From Flavobacterium shii (GTDB lineage: Bacteria; Bacteroidota; Bacteroidia; Flavobacteriales; Flavobacteriaceae): a DNA stretch of 64,000 nt. Shown here one piece after another: positions 35,332 through 44,847 of the stretch; position 1 is the first letter of the stretch; each line of letters opens with the position of its first letter. A program made the position numbers and the translations under genes. Under the pieces are notes generated by a model, which did no database searches, was not told where the DNA came from, and saw nothing but the letters and a program-made list of their open reading frames with translations. The DNA lies in the NCBI RefSeq assembly GCF_025847235.1, contig NZ_JAOZEW010000011.1, positions 1 to 64,000 on the forward strand, written 5' to 3'.

Positions 35332-37857
35332 TTATCGCTTTAAAGTAAAGTGACCTCTATATTCTTTTCCATTTAAGCGGGTTGCAGTAAACCAGTAATC
35401 TGAAGTAGGTTCTTTGCGACCAACACTTGTTCCATCCCAAGTATCATTATTATGTAGTTCTTTGATAAAATTTCCATATCGGTCAAATATTTTTATACTA
35501 GAATTGGGCTTTAAAGAAACAAAGTCAATAGTCCAATAATCATTATGGCCATCATTATTTGGAGTAAAGAATTTAGGAAATGGAAGTTCCTCCATATAAT
35601 TAATACATTCTCCTTTAGTCGATTCAAGAATTTGTATTGTTATCGGAGTTCTATTGCTTTCACAATTATTAATAGTCTGTGAAGCATAATAGATAATTCC
35701 ATTTTCAAGTAGAGTTGATTCAGATAAATTGGTTCCTAGTGTAATAGCATCGTACCATTTTACATCGTCTCCATCAATTTTGATAGTATTTATTGTGGCA
35801 TTTTTTTGTATACAAAAACTTTGAAACTGTTCTCCAGTTGGAATTTCTGTATCTTGAATTTTTATATTGATTGGGAGTCTCTCGCTTTCGCAATTGTTTA
35901 TAGTTTGTGAGGCATAATAAGTGTTGTTTTGTAGTAAAGTTGTGTCAGATAAGATATTTCCAGCTGTTGGGGCATCATACCATATAATTGAAGTTCCGTT
36001 TATATTTATATCTGATATTGTTGTATTTTCGTTAGCACAAAAAGTTTGAGTTTTGCTCAGTGTTGTTGGTAATGCTTGACCAACAACAATAATAGTTTGC
36101 TTCTGACTGGATGAGTTCCCATTACCGTCATTATAATTCCATACAATTGTATATGTGCCAGGTAGGGTGTAAGATAGAGGATTTGTTGTTATAGCTGTGA
36201 TAACGCCAGCACACGTATCAGTAGCAGTAGGGATTGAACTTACAATAGTGTGGCAGTTTCCAGTTATGGTTGGAAGATTAGTCGTGTCAGGAATTGGAGC
36301 TTGAGTATCTGCAATAATAACAGTGGTTTTTTTAGTTCCGTTACAAGTGCTTGTTCCTGTTGTGGTACAACTATATTCCCCACGATTCGCTAAGGTTGCG
36401 TTAGTTATTATGGGATTTTGATCTGTAGAAGTAAATCCATTAGGTCCTGTCCAGGAGTAATTTGTTCCACCTTCTGCAAAAAGTTTTAATTCACTGTTGA
36501 TGCAAACAGGTGAGTTACTCGTTGTAGATGTTTGATCACAAACTGCAACTTTAACAGCCCATATATCCTGATCTCCATTATTATTCTCGGTTTTATCTCC
36601 CGACATGTTAGAATCGGACCAACCTATTGCAACATAGTTTCCATCTCTTGATTGTACAACAGCTTGAGGAGTATCTACATCATTACCGCCAATTGTTTTA
36701 TCCCATTCTATATTATAATTTGAGTCGAGTTTTACGAGCCAATAATCGCATTCTCCACGAGAAGCTTCTGTTTTATTGCCAGAAATTTCAGAGTAGGACA
36801 ATATTCCCAATATTAAACCATTATCAGCAGTAAGTTTTAAGTTGTTTAAATTTTCAGTATCGCCTCCTCCAATGTCTTTTTGCCAAATAAGCTGACCATT
36901 ATTATTTAATTTTACTAACCAAACATCAACTGAATTTCCAACAGTATTTTGAGTTTTATCTCCGGATATCTTGGAAGAAGAATTTCCGCCAACAATATAG
37001 TTGCCATTGTTTGTTTCAACTATTGATACTGCAGAATCTCCATTATTACCTCCAATAGTATTTTGCCAAATAATAGCACCATTTTGATCAATTTTTAAAA
37101 TCCAATAATCAGAAATACCTTTTGAGTTTTGAGTTTTATCACCAGATATACTTGAAGTTGAGGATGCTGCTATAGCATAGTTATGATCTGTAGTTTTTAT
37201 AATTGATGAGATTGAACTGCTTTTATCTCCACCAATAGTTTTTTGCCACATGATTGCGCCAAAAGCATCAATTTTAATTAACCAAATGTCAATAGTTCCT
37301 TTTCTGTTTTCAGTCTTATCCCCGGAAATATTAGAGGTAGATTCTCCTCCCATTAAATAACCACCATCATCAGTTTGAATTATAGTTCTTAACCTGTCGA
37401 CACCAGAACCTCCATAGGTTTTATCCCAAACAATATTTCTATTTACATCTAATTTGACTACCCAATAATCATCATTTCCTCTTGAACTTTGAGTTTTTTC
37501 TCCAGATATTCCCGAAGCAGTATAACCTCCTAATATATAGCCTCCATCTTGTGTTTCTTTTGCCGATGTTAAATTATCCGTTTTGTTTCCGCCAATAGTT
37601 TTTTGCCATAATAAATTACCCGTTGCGTCATCAATTTTAAAAAACCAATAATCGCTTAAACCTCTTGAGATTTCATTTTTATCACCCGAAATATTAGAGT
37701 ATGAATAGCCTCCGGAGATGTAATTTCCATCGTTTGTCAATTCTATAAAATTACACCATTCAACATTGTCACCTCCAATAGTATTTTGCCATTGAATAGT
37801 TTGAGCGATTGATTTAGTTGTAATTATAAAAATAAATAAAAGTAATTTATGTTTCAT
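35332..37857 (-). CDS. Large T9SS type B surface protein with seven-fold repeat and Ig-like domains
   Basis: 841 residues from the ATG at 37857 (MKHKLLLFIFIITTKSIAQ, signal peptide); an earlier in-frame start adds an unlikely leader. Seven units of about 56 residues begin WQNTIGG or WDKTIGG and carry SGDKT and DYWxxKID signatures; together they probably form a beta-propeller (about residues 22-415). Ig-like and HYR-type domains follow, with two copies of a NNTYYASQTINNCESE-type unit. The end (FTPNNDGHNDYWTIDF ... IFDRYGNFIKEL ... SDYWFTATRLNGKEYRGHF) is the type B gliding-associated C-terminal domain that sends the protein out by T9SS. Likely an adhesin or glycan-binding surface protein. Confidence 0.85.
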   Translation of the reverse strand: MKHKLLLFIFIITTKSIAQTIQWQNTIGGDNVEWCNFIELTNDGNYISGGYSYSNISGDKNEISRGLSDYWFFKIDDATGNLLWQKTIGGNKTDNLTSAKETQDGGYILGGYTASGISGEKTQSSRGNDDYWVVKLDVNRNIVWDKTYGGSGVDRLRTIIQTDDGGYLMGGESTSNISGDKTENRKGTIDIWLIKIDAFGAIMWQKTIGGDKSSSISSIIKTTDHNYAIAASSTSSISGDKTQNSKGISDYWILKIDQNGAIIWQNTIGGNNGDSAVSIVETNNGNYIVGGNSSSKISGDKTQNTVGNSVDVWLVKLNNNGQLIWQKDIGGGDTENLNNLKLTADNGLILGILSYSEISGNKTEASRGECDYWLVKLDSNYNIEWDKTIGGNDVDTPQAVVQSRDGNYVAIGWSDSNMSGDKTENNNGDQDIWAVKVAVCDQTSTTSNSPVCINSELKLFAEGGTNYSWTGPNGFTSTDQNPIITNATLANRGEYSCTTTGTSTCNGTKKTTVIIADTQAPIPDTTNLPTITGNCHTIVSSIPTATDTCAGVITAITTNPLSYTLPGTYTIVWNYNDGNGNSSSQKQTIIVVGQALPTTLSKTQTFCANENTTISDININGTSIIWYDAPTAGNILSDTTLLQNNTYYASQTINNCESERLPINIKIQDTEIPTGEQFQSFCIQKNATINTIKIDGDDVKWYDAITLGTNLSESTLLENGIIYYASQTINNCESNRTPITIQILESTKGECINYMEELPFPKFFTPNNDGHNDYWTIDFVSLKPNSSIKIFDRYGNFIKELHNNDTWDGTSVGRKEPTSDYWFTATRLNGKEYRGHFTLKR

Positions 37858-37981
37858 TCGGTTTATTTGAGTTGGCGCAAATGTAATTAAATATCTATTA
37901 AAAAAAAGCAAAAAAAATACTCAAAAGCTGTGTTTTTGAGAAAAACACTAAACAAATCTTTTTATAAAAAAGTCCCTAAAT

Positions 37982-40225
37982 ATGCCCTATTTTTGCACAA
38001 AACATTTCCCTTTGAAAACCAAGCTTTTTATAATCACTCCTCCTTTTACACAACTGAATACACCGTATCCGGCAACCGCCTATATTAAAGGGTTTCTGAA
38101 TACTAAAAATATAGAATCGGTTCAGGCAGATTTAGGTATTGAAGTAATTTTAGAATTGTTTTCGAAGAAAGGATTGCAAGATTTGTTTGATTTTTCAAGT
38201 TCAAAATTTGAAGTTTCAGGGAATACAATTTCAGATAATTCCAAACGTATTTTTGCTTTGCAAGACGAGTATTTTAAAACTATAGATGCTGTAATTGCTT
38301 TTTTGCAAGGGAAAAATCCAACATTGGCATTACAAATCTGTCAGGAAGATTTCTTGCCAGAGGCTTCTCGATTTGTACAATTGGAAGAGCTTGATTGGGC
38401 TTTTGGAACAATGGGAACTCAGGATAAAGCAAAACATTTGGCTACGTTATATCTTGAAGATATCTCAGATTTTATTGTGGAATGTGTTGATGAGAATTTC
38501 GGTTTTAGCCGTTATGCTGAACGTTTAGGTCGAAGTGCTAATTCTTTTGATGAATTATATCAAGCCTTACAATTAGAACCAACATATATTGATGAAGTTT
38601 TAATTTCGATTTTAAAAGAAAGAATAGAATCGGTTAAGCCAACTCTATTTTTAATTTCAGTTCCTTTTCCTGGGAATTTATATAGTGCATTTAGATGTGC
38701 ACAATGGGTAAAACAGAATCATCCTGAAATTAAAATTTCGATGGGTGGTGGTTTTCCAAATACCGAATTACGTTCACTATCTGATGCTCGTGTTTTTGAG
38801 TTTTTTGATTTTATTACTTTGGATGACGGGGAAGTGCCTATCGAAGAAATAATATCCTCCCCCAACCCCTCCGAAGGAGGGGAGACAAAAAAGTATAAGC
38901 GTACTTTTTTACTTGAAGAAGGGAAAGTAGTTTATAAAAATAATTCATTAAAACAAGATTATAAACAATCTCAAGTTGGAACTCCAGATTATTCTGATTT
39001 GCTTTTGGATAAATACATTTCGGTTATAGAAATTGTGAATCCAATGCATCGTATGTGGAGCGACGGACGCTGGAATAAACTCACCATGGCTCACGGTTGT
39101 TATTGGGGAAAATGTACGTTTTGTGATATTTCATTAGATTATATAAAGGTTTACGAACCTGTTGCTGCTAGTTTGTTGTGTGACCGAATGGAAGACATGA
39201 TGAAGCAAACGGGGCAAAACGGTTTTCATTATGTAGATGAAGCTGCTCCGCCAGCATTAATGCGTGCGTTGGCACTCGAAATTCTTCGACGAAAGTTAGC
39301 AGTAACTTGGTGGACAAACATTCGTTTTGAGAAAAGTTTCTCTGCCGATTTATGTTTGTTGCTAAAAGCCTCGGGTTGTATTGCTGTTTCGGGTGGTTTA
39401 GAAGTTGCTTCGGATAGATTATTAAAACTTATAGATAAAGGTGTTACTGTAGAACAAGTTGCAAAAGTAACACGCAATTTTACTGAAGCTGGTATTATGG
39501 TTCATGCATATTTAATGTACGGATATCCAACGCAAACTGTTCAGGAAACGGTTGATAGTCTCGAGATGGTACGTCAGTTATTTGAAGCTGGAATTTTGCA
39601 ATCAGGATTTTGGCATCAGTTTGCCATGACAGCACATAGCCCAGTAGGAATGTATCCGGAAAAATTTGGCGTGGTTAAAGAAACTGAAGCGATTGGGACT
39701 TTTGCTAATAATGATATTAACTATACTGATAAAACAGGAATAGATCACGATAAATTCAGCTTTGGATTAAAGAAATCCCTCTTTAATTTTATGCACGGAA
39801 TCTGTTTTGATTACGAACTCCAAGATTGGTTTGATTTTAAAATTCCAAAAACTAAAATAGGGTCTGATTTTATTTATGATGCTTTACAAGAATCTGAAGG
39901 TTTTAATATAAAGCCAACTGCAAAAATCGTTTGGTTGGGAGGAAAACCTTTTACAGAATCCTTTACCAAATCTAAAAAAGGAAATTCATGGGAAATGCTA
40001 ACACTTACTTTTCATGATAAAAAAGAAAGCTTCAGTATTCAAACCAATAAAATTGAAGGGGAATGGTTAGTTGAAATGTTACAGAAAATTTCAGTTTCAA
40101 AAACTAAAACTTATACATTTCAGGAAGTAAAAACCGATTTTGAAGCCAATTTTGAGGATTTCGAGTTGTTTTGGTATTCGAAACCTGTGAATACTTTAAG
40201 AGAATTTGGGTTATTGGTGTTGTAA
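37982..40225 (+). CDS. B12-binding-domain radical SAM protein
   Basis: 747 residues. The N-terminal part (LFIITPPFTQLNTPYPATAY, later FLISVPFPGNLYSAFRC and SMGGGFPNTEL) resembles a cobalamin-binding domain. The radical SAM cysteines are Cys373, Cys378 and Cys381 in HGCYWGKCTFCD, spaced CX4CX2C rather than the usual CX3CX2C. Residues around 405-540 hold the rest of the barrel (FHYVDEAAPPALMRAL, VSGGLEVASDRLLKLI, VHAYLMYGYPTQ). The product is unknown. The ATG at 37982 gives ten extra residues; a TTG at 38012 (KTKLFIITPP) may be the true start because a promoter-like TATTTTTG lies between them. A palindrome is inserted in frame at 38855-38883. Confidence 0.85.
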   Translation: MPYFCTKHFPLKTKLFIITPPFTQLNTPYPATAYIKGFLNTKNIESVQADLGIEVILELFSKKGLQDLFDFSSSKFEVSGNTISDNSKRIFALQDEYFKTIDAVIAFLQGKNPTLALQICQEDFLPEASRFVQLEELDWAFGTMGTQDKAKHLATLYLEDISDFIVECVDENFGFSRYAERLGRSANSFDELYQALQLEPTYIDEVLISILKERIESVKPTLFLISVPFPGNLYSAFRCAQWVKQNHPEIKISMGGGFPNTELRSLSDARVFEFFDFITLDDGEVPIEEIISSPNPSEGGETKKYKRTFLLEEGKVVYKNNSLKQDYKQSQVGTPDYSDLLLDKYISVIEIVNPMHRMWSDGRWNKLTMAHGCYWGKCTFCDISLDYIKVYEPVAASLLCDRMEDMMKQTGQNGFHYVDEAAPPALMRALALEILRRKLAVTWWTNIRFEKSFSADLCLLLKASGCIAVSGGLEVASDRLLKLIDKGVTVEQVAKVTRNFTEAGIMVHAYLMYGYPTQTVQETVDSLEMVRQLFEAGILQSGFWHQFAMTAHSPVGMYPEKFGVVKETEAIGTFANNDINYTDKTGIDHDKFSFGLKKSLFNFMHGICFDYELQDWFDFKIPKTKIGSDFIYDALQESEGFNIKPTAKIVWLGGKPFTESFTKSKKGNSWEMLTLTFHDKKESFSIQTNKIEGEWLVEMLQKISVSKTKTYTFQEVKTDFEANFEDFELFWYSKPVNTLREFGLLVL
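37988..37995 (+). promoter_or_regulatory. Candidate -7 element that bears on the start of the radical SAM gene
   Basis: TATTTTTG matches TAnnTTTG exactly and lies 6 bp inside the longest reading frame. If used, transcription would begin near 38001 and translation would have to start at the TTG at 38012. Confidence 0.35.
38855..38883 (+). repeat. GC-rich palindrome inserted in frame in the radical SAM gene
   Basis: CCCCTCC (38866-38872), GAA, GGAGGGG (38876-38882) is a perfect hairpin, preceded by CTCCCCCAA. It encodes SSPNPSEGG between EVPIEEI and ETKKYKRTF. Such CCCCTCCGAAGGAGGGG strings are usually extragenic repeats in Bacteroidetes; here the copy keeps the frame. Confidence 0.65.
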
Positions 40226-40296
40226 ATTATTACGTAAAGTTTCGCAAAGAGAATCGCAGAGATGCACAGAGTTTTATTGTTGGATTACATAAAAAG

Positions 40297-40322
40297 CCCT
40301 TCGACTTCGCTCAGGATGACAA
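40297..40322. repeat. REP-like extragenic repeat
   Basis: CCTTCGACTTCGCTCAGGAT followed by GACAAG. The reverse complement closely matches 48250-48276, and a shorter version is at 71-96. It lies in the 171-bp gap between the radical SAM gene and the response regulator, which also contains GCAAAGAG/CTCTTTGC arms (about 40244 and 40385). Confidence 0.6.
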
Positions 40323-40396
40323 GATTGTGATTAGTTTTTGTTAACTTAATCACGACTGTTTTAAATCTTAGAACCTCAGTACCTCTCTTTGCTCCT

Positions 40397-41083
40397 TTAA
40401 TCAATCTTAAACCTAAACCCAATTCCGTGTAAGTTCTCGATAACAATTCCTTTTTCGTTTACAAGTATTTTGCGAAGACGTGAAATAAAAACATCCAGAC
40501 TTCTTCCCATAAAATAATCATCATCGCCCCAAAGAGAAGTTAGGATTTGTTCTCTTTTTAAGACAGTATTTTTATTATCTATAAATAGCTTCAGCAGTTC
40601 AGACTCGCGTTGTGTAAGACTTGTTTTTTCGTTTTCATTATATAAAATGAAATTCTGAATGTCAAAATGGTATTTTCCGATTTTATAAACGGATTTATCT
40701 ATGGAGTCATTCTTTTGCGAACGCTTTAAGAATATTTCAATTTTAAGGAGTAGTTCTTCAATACTAAAAGGTTTCACGAGATAATCATCGGCACCCAATC
40801 GCAATCCTTTTATTCGGTCTTCTTTTAATGTTTTTGCCGAAAGGAAAATAATAGGAATATCGGAGTTGTTTTTTCGTATTTCGGTAGCCAGTTCAAATCC
40901 ATCTATTTTAGGCATCATAATATCCAAAATACAAACATCAAAATTACTTTTATTAAAAGCTTCCAAACCTAATTCTCCGTTGCAGCAATGTGTTACCTCA
41001 TAATTATTTTGTTCCAAATTATCTTTGGTAAGAAACGCTAAGGTTTCATCATCTTCGGTGTAAAGAATTTTGAAAATACTCAT
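40397..41083 (-). CDS. OmpR-family response regulator
   Basis: 228 residues. The receiver domain has DD (11-12), phospho-acceptor Asp54 in CILDIMMPKIDG and the Lys in DDYLVKPFS. The C-terminal winged-helix DNA-binding domain ends in RSLDVFISRLRKILV and GIGFRFKID. It is partnered with the histidine kinase whose gene it overlaps by 4 bp (ATGA). The pair resembles RprX/RprY of Bacteroides in layout. Targets are not known. Confidence 0.93.
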   Translation of the reverse strand: MSIFKILYTEDDETLAFLTKDNLEQNNYEVTHCCNGELGLEAFNKSNFDVCILDIMMPKIDGFELATEIRKNNSDIPIIFLSAKTLKEDRIKGLRLGADDYLVKPFSIEELLLKIEIFLKRSQKNDSIDKSVYKIGKYHFDIQNFILYNENEKTSLTQRESELLKLFIDNKNTVLKREQILTSLWGDDDYFMGRSLDVFISRLRKILVNEKGIVIENLHGIGFRFKID

Positions 41084-42342
41084 TTTTTGTACGGAATTAA
41101 TATGGTTATGGTTATCCCTTTTTCGGGATTGTTAGTAGCATTGATTTTCCATTGATGCAAGTTGCAAATCTTTTTTACATAATACAAGCCTAATCCAAAA
41201 CCATTTGACTGCGTACTTTTTTCATTTGGAATTCTATAAAATTTATCGAAGATAAAAGAAATATTTTTGTTAGCAATACCAATTCCGTTATCTATAAAAG
41301 CAACTTTTAATAGTTGATTTTCTTTGGATAAACGAATGATTATTTCGGGCTTAGTGTCACAATATTTTATCGCATTATCCAGAAGGTTATAAACGATGTT
41401 TATAAAATGAAAAACATCGGTAACAATAGAATAATTTGCAGCATCAGATTCAATTTTTATATCGGTATCTGGGTATTTTAGTTTGATGTTTTCTATTGTT
41501 TCTTCAATAGCGGAAATAATTGAAATCTCTTTCAGTTCGAGTTCTAAAGGCGTATAATCGGATTTTGCAATACTCAGAATCTTCTCAATATGATTGTTTA
41601 ATTTACCACTTTGATTGATAATGATTTCGGTATATTTCTCAAGTTTTTTATCTTCCTTAATTGGGTCTTGTTTAATTAAATAATTGGAAGCGATTAAGAT
41701 AGAGGCCAATGGAGTTTTGAATTCATGTGTCATGTTATTAATAAAATCACGTTGCAATTCGGAGTATTTCTTTTGCTGCAAAAGCGTAAAAATCGAATAG
41801 ATATAAATGAGTAAAATAATAATAAGCATTATCGAAAGCACAAACCAAAATCGCATTGAGCTGAAGATATAACTGGTTTCATTAGGAAAACGGACAGCAA
41901 AATAATAAACCAGATCTTTATGTTTCGGGAAATGAACCAATTGTTTCTCTTTGGTATTTTTGGATAAAGAAATATAATTTCCATAAACCATTTCATTGCT
42001 CTGGCAATTATACATGGCAAATTCAAAATCGGTTGTAATATTCATTTTCTTGAATTCCGATTTTAAATAAAATTCTAAGATATCGGGTTCAAAAGCATTC
42101 TCGATGTTTACAACATAATAGTCATTAGATATTTTTTGGATAGGACTTTGGGCAGGCAACTCGTTACTGGTACTTTCATGCAGTTTTCTGGCTACTTCAA
42201 GTAATGCAATGTGTGTTTTCTGATTCAGTTTTTTTTGCTCAAGCGTAAAAGCTTCTTTGGTCCATAGTAATTGTGCGACCAGTATGCCGATGATTGCTAT
42301 AAAACCCAGAAGGATAATGCTGTTGAGCCTGTTTATTTTCAC
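41080..42342 (-). CDS. Membrane sensor histidine kinase
   Basis: 420 residues. Two membrane segments (about 9-27 and 166-187) flank a periplasmic sensor region of roughly 140 residues with no recognised fold. The kinase core shows His206 in NNMTHEFKTPLASI, the N box VYNLLDNAIKYC, G1 FIDNGIGIANKNI and G2 GFGLGLYYVKKIC. There is no HAMP domain. It phosphorylates the response regulator encoded downstream, overlapping by 4 bp. A promoter-like box lies 31 bp before the start. Confidence 0.93.
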   Translation of the reverse strand: MKINRLNSIILLGFIAIIGILVAQLLWTKEAFTLEQKKLNQKTHIALLEVARKLHESTSNELPAQSPIQKISNDYYVVNIENAFEPDILEFYLKSEFKKMNITTDFEFAMYNCQSNEMVYGNYISLSKNTKEKQLVHFPKHKDLVYYFAVRFPNETSYIFSSMRFWFVLSIMLIIILLIYIYSIFTLLQQKKYSELQRDFINNMTHEFKTPLASILIASNYLIKQDPIKEDKKLEKYTEIIINQSGKLNNHIEKILSIAKSDYTPLELELKEISIISAIEETIENIKLKYPDTDIKIESDAANYSIVTDVFHFINIVYNLLDNAIKYCDTKPEIIIRLSKENQLLKVAFIDNGIGIANKNISFIFDKFYRIPNEKSTQSNGFGLGLYYVKKICNLHQWKINATNNPEKGITITILIPYKK

Positions 42343-42373
42343 TTAAATGTAATTTACAAGGTGTAATATTAAT

Positions 42374-42381
42374 CAAAAATA
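42374..42381 (-). promoter_or_regulatory. Candidate -7 element for the two-component operon
   Basis: CAAAAATA is TATTTTTG on the minus strand (exact TAnnTTTG), 31 bp upstream of the histidine kinase start. Confidence 0.4.
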
Positions 42382-42456
42382 TCTTTATAAATAGCGATTA
42401 ACAAGTCGTTAACAAACATTTGAGATCGCTTAACAGCAACTCGTTTTTATGGGGTT

Positions 42457-42464
42457 TATATTTG
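42457..42464 (+). promoter_or_regulatory. Candidate -7 element for the DUF1573 gene
   Basis: TATATTTG, an exact consensus match, 47 bp before the ATG at 42512. It shares the 169-bp divergent region with the leftward box at 42374. Confidence 0.45.
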
Positions 42465-42511
42465 TAATGTTCAAAAATGACAAACCAAATAATCATTTAA
42501 AATTTTAGACT

Positions 42512-42919
42512 ATGAAAATTATCAAACCTTTATTATTAGTATTGACATTAGGATTAATGTCTTTCTCTGCAATTGCTCCAGTGCAGTCATTAGTATCAAA
42601 AAGTGCTTCGGCAGATGGTAGTATTACATGGAAAACAGAAACTATTGATGTGGGACAAATTCCTCTGAATGTACCTAAAGCAATTGATTTTGAATTTAAA
42701 AACACAGGAAAAACAGCTGTAGTTATTACAAGTGTTCAAGGTTCTTGTGGTTGCACGGCAACAAATTATACAAAGGAACCAATACTTCCTGGAAAATCAA
42801 CAAAAATCACAGCAACTTATAACGCTGCGAGCAAAGGGGCATTTTCTAAAACAGTTACAGTTACCACGAGTGCCGAAGCGACTCCAAAAATACTTACTTT
42901 AAAGGGGTCAGTTATTTAA
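42512..42919 (+). CDS. DUF1573 secreted protein
   Basis: 135 residues with a hydrophobic N-terminal signal (LLLVLTLGLMSFSAIAPVQS). Residues 40-135 form one Ig-like DUF1573 domain: ETIDVGQIPLNVPKAIDFEF, then VQGSCGCTATNYTKEPILPG with its Cys pair, and the closing strand KILTLKGSVI. The family is periplasmic or outer-membrane in Bacteroidetes; its role is unknown. It is divergent from the two-component operon and may be one of its targets, which is inferred only from position. Confidence 0.88.
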   Translation: MKIIKPLLLVLTLGLMSFSAIAPVQSLVSKSASADGSITWKTETIDVGQIPLNVPKAIDFEFKNTGKTAVVITSVQGSCGCTATNYTKEPILPGKSTKITATYNAASKGAFSKTVTVTTSAEATPKILTLKGSVI

Positions 42920-42940
42920 AAATATGCCAATAATATTTTT

Positions 42941-42977
42941 AAACTCTAAGCAATTATGTTGCTTGGAGTTTTTTTTT
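42941..42977 (+). terminator. Terminator after the DUF1573 gene
   Basis: Stem AACTCTAAGCAA/TTGCTTGGAGTT with one wobble, followed by a run of Ts. Confidence 0.85.
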
Positions 42978-43076
42978 GTTTATGAAGTAATATGGAGGAT
43001 TGTAAAGCGACGATTAATTTTTTTACAAATGGTTTATTTTTACTAAAACTTTTCTATTTTTATTAAAAATATTATT

Positions 43077-44657
43077 ATGAAAACTCTATATCCACTTATT
43101 GCTGTTATCATTCTTTTTGCTACTGTTTCTTGCAATAAAAAGTCGGAAAAGAGAGAGGAAGAGTCAAAAAATGTTTCTGAAAAAGGAGTTGATGAACTTA
43201 AAATTACAATTGATAGTTCTGGCATTGCTGCTTTTTATCAAGCATATCCTAAATTGCTTAAATTTCAGAATGATGTCTTAGCATTATACAAGAAAAATAA
43301 ATCTACTCAATTATGGTTGGATAATAAAGGTATAGTAGAGTTCGCAAATACATTATTTAATAAATACAAAGGATTAGACCAGGAAGGATTAGAAGCTAAT
43401 TTTCCTTACAATGAAAAGATCAGTCCTATTTTTGAACATACTTCTGAAAATAAACTATCTCAAGTTGATACAGATTTGATGATTACTAATTTATACTTTT
43501 ATTATGTTCAGAAAGTATCTGGTATAGATGAAAAAACCACCAAATCATTAGAATGGCTTTTACCTCGAAAAAAAGTAAATTATCAGATTTTTTCAGATTC
43601 TATCTATAATAAGTCTACTATAAGTGATGATAAAAAAAGCAAAATGTTCAGCCAATACTATAAGCTTCGTGATGCACTTCATCAATATAGAGAAATTGAA
43701 AAAAAAGGAGGTTGGAAAACAATTGAAGTAGGAGATGATTTTAAAAGTCTAAAAAAAGGAGATTCGGCTCTTGCTGTTGGACAAATCCGAGAGCGATTAT
43801 TTATAACCGGCGAACTGAAAGAGGATAATAAAAGTTTAGTCTATGATGATGTTTTGGCCGAAGGGGTTAAAAATTATCAATCGCATAATGGGAATACCGT
43901 AAATGGCAAAATCTCATCGGAGCATATTGTCGAAATGAATATTCCGGTTTCTGACAGAATTAAAACGATAATTGCCAATATGGAACGTTGTAGATGGATT
44001 GACCCTGCACTCGAAAAAGGCAAAGAATATATAGAAATTAATATTCCAGAGTTTAAATTGTATTTAATTCGTGATAACGAAATTGCTTTTGTATCAGCAG
44101 TTGTTGTAGGGAAAGTGATGACGCAAACTGTTATTTTTAGTGGAATGATGAGTAATATTGTTTTTAGCCCATATTGGAATGTTCCTACAAGTATCATCAA
44201 TAAAGAGATTAAACCAGGAATAGCTAAAGACAAGAATTATTTAGCAAAGAAAAATCTGGAATGGAATAATGGCTCAGTTCGTCAGTTACCGGGGAAAAAT
44301 AATTCGCTTGGTTTGGTGAAGTTTTTATTTCCAAATTCAAATAATATTTATTTGCATGACACGCCTGCAAAAAGTTTATTCGAGAGGGAAAACAGAGCCT
44401 TTAGTCATGGCTGTGTACGTGTAGCAAAACCGAGAGAATTGGCAATTGAACTTTTAAAACAAGATCCTACATGGACTCCAGAAAGAATTGATAAAGCAAT
44501 GCATGCAGGCAAAGAAAGTTGGTATACGCTAAAAAAGAAAGTTCCTGTTTATATTGGTTATTTTACCGCTTGGGTAGATCGAGATGGGAATTTGAATTTT
44601 TATAAAGATATTTATCAAAAAGACGAAAGTTTGATCAAATTATTGACTGAAGAATAA
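43077..44657 (+). CDS. L,D-transpeptidase (YcbB/LdtD-like) lipoprotein
   Basis: 526 residues. MKTLYPLIAVIILFATVSC is a lipoprotein signal. Residues about 60-210 resemble the scaffold domain of YcbB-type enzymes. A peptidoglycan-binding region is near 225-280 (LKKGDSALAVGQIRERL ... VKNYQSHNG). The catalytic domain has YLIRDNEIAFVSAVVVGK and the nucleophile in RAFSHGCVRVAKPRELA (Cys of HGCVR). It makes 3-3 cross-links in peptidoglycan or fixes proteins to it, in the periplasm. Monocistronic. Confidence 0.92.
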   Translation: MKTLYPLIAVIILFATVSCNKKSEKREEESKNVSEKGVDELKITIDSSGIAAFYQAYPKLLKFQNDVLALYKKNKSTQLWLDNKGIVEFANTLFNKYKGLDQEGLEANFPYNEKISPIFEHTSENKLSQVDTDLMITNLYFYYVQKVSGIDEKTTKSLEWLLPRKKVNYQIFSDSIYNKSTISDDKKSKMFSQYYKLRDALHQYREIEKKGGWKTIEVGDDFKSLKKGDSALAVGQIRERLFITGELKEDNKSLVYDDVLAEGVKNYQSHNGNTVNGKISSEHIVEMNIPVSDRIKTIIANMERCRWIDPALEKGKEYIEINIPEFKLYLIRDNEIAFVSAVVVGKVMTQTVIFSGMMSNIVFSPYWNVPTSIINKEIKPGIAKDKNYLAKKNLEWNNGSVRQLPGKNNSLGLVKFLFPNSNNIYLHDTPAKSLFERENRAFSHGCVRVAKPRELAIELLKQDPTWTPERIDKAMHAGKESWYTLKKKVPVYIGYFTAWVDRDGNLNFYKDIYQKDESLIKLLTEE

Positions 44658-44847
44658 AGGTAATAAAAAATATAAAATGCGGATGATGTAGATTTCTTAA
44701 AGGAAAGACGCTGATTCAGAAGTTTCGGGACTGATTTTTTTAAAATTATAGAATGGAAAAATCCGTGTCATCCGTGTTCCTTTTTAGGCAATCAGATTAA
44801 CACAATTTAATTAGTGAAAATTGGTGTAATTCGTGGCAAAAAAAAAT

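Noticed and set aside
43099..43281. 60-codon frame inside the L,D-transpeptidase gene
   Set aside because: It is a same-strand shadow in another frame of a gene with clear motifs.
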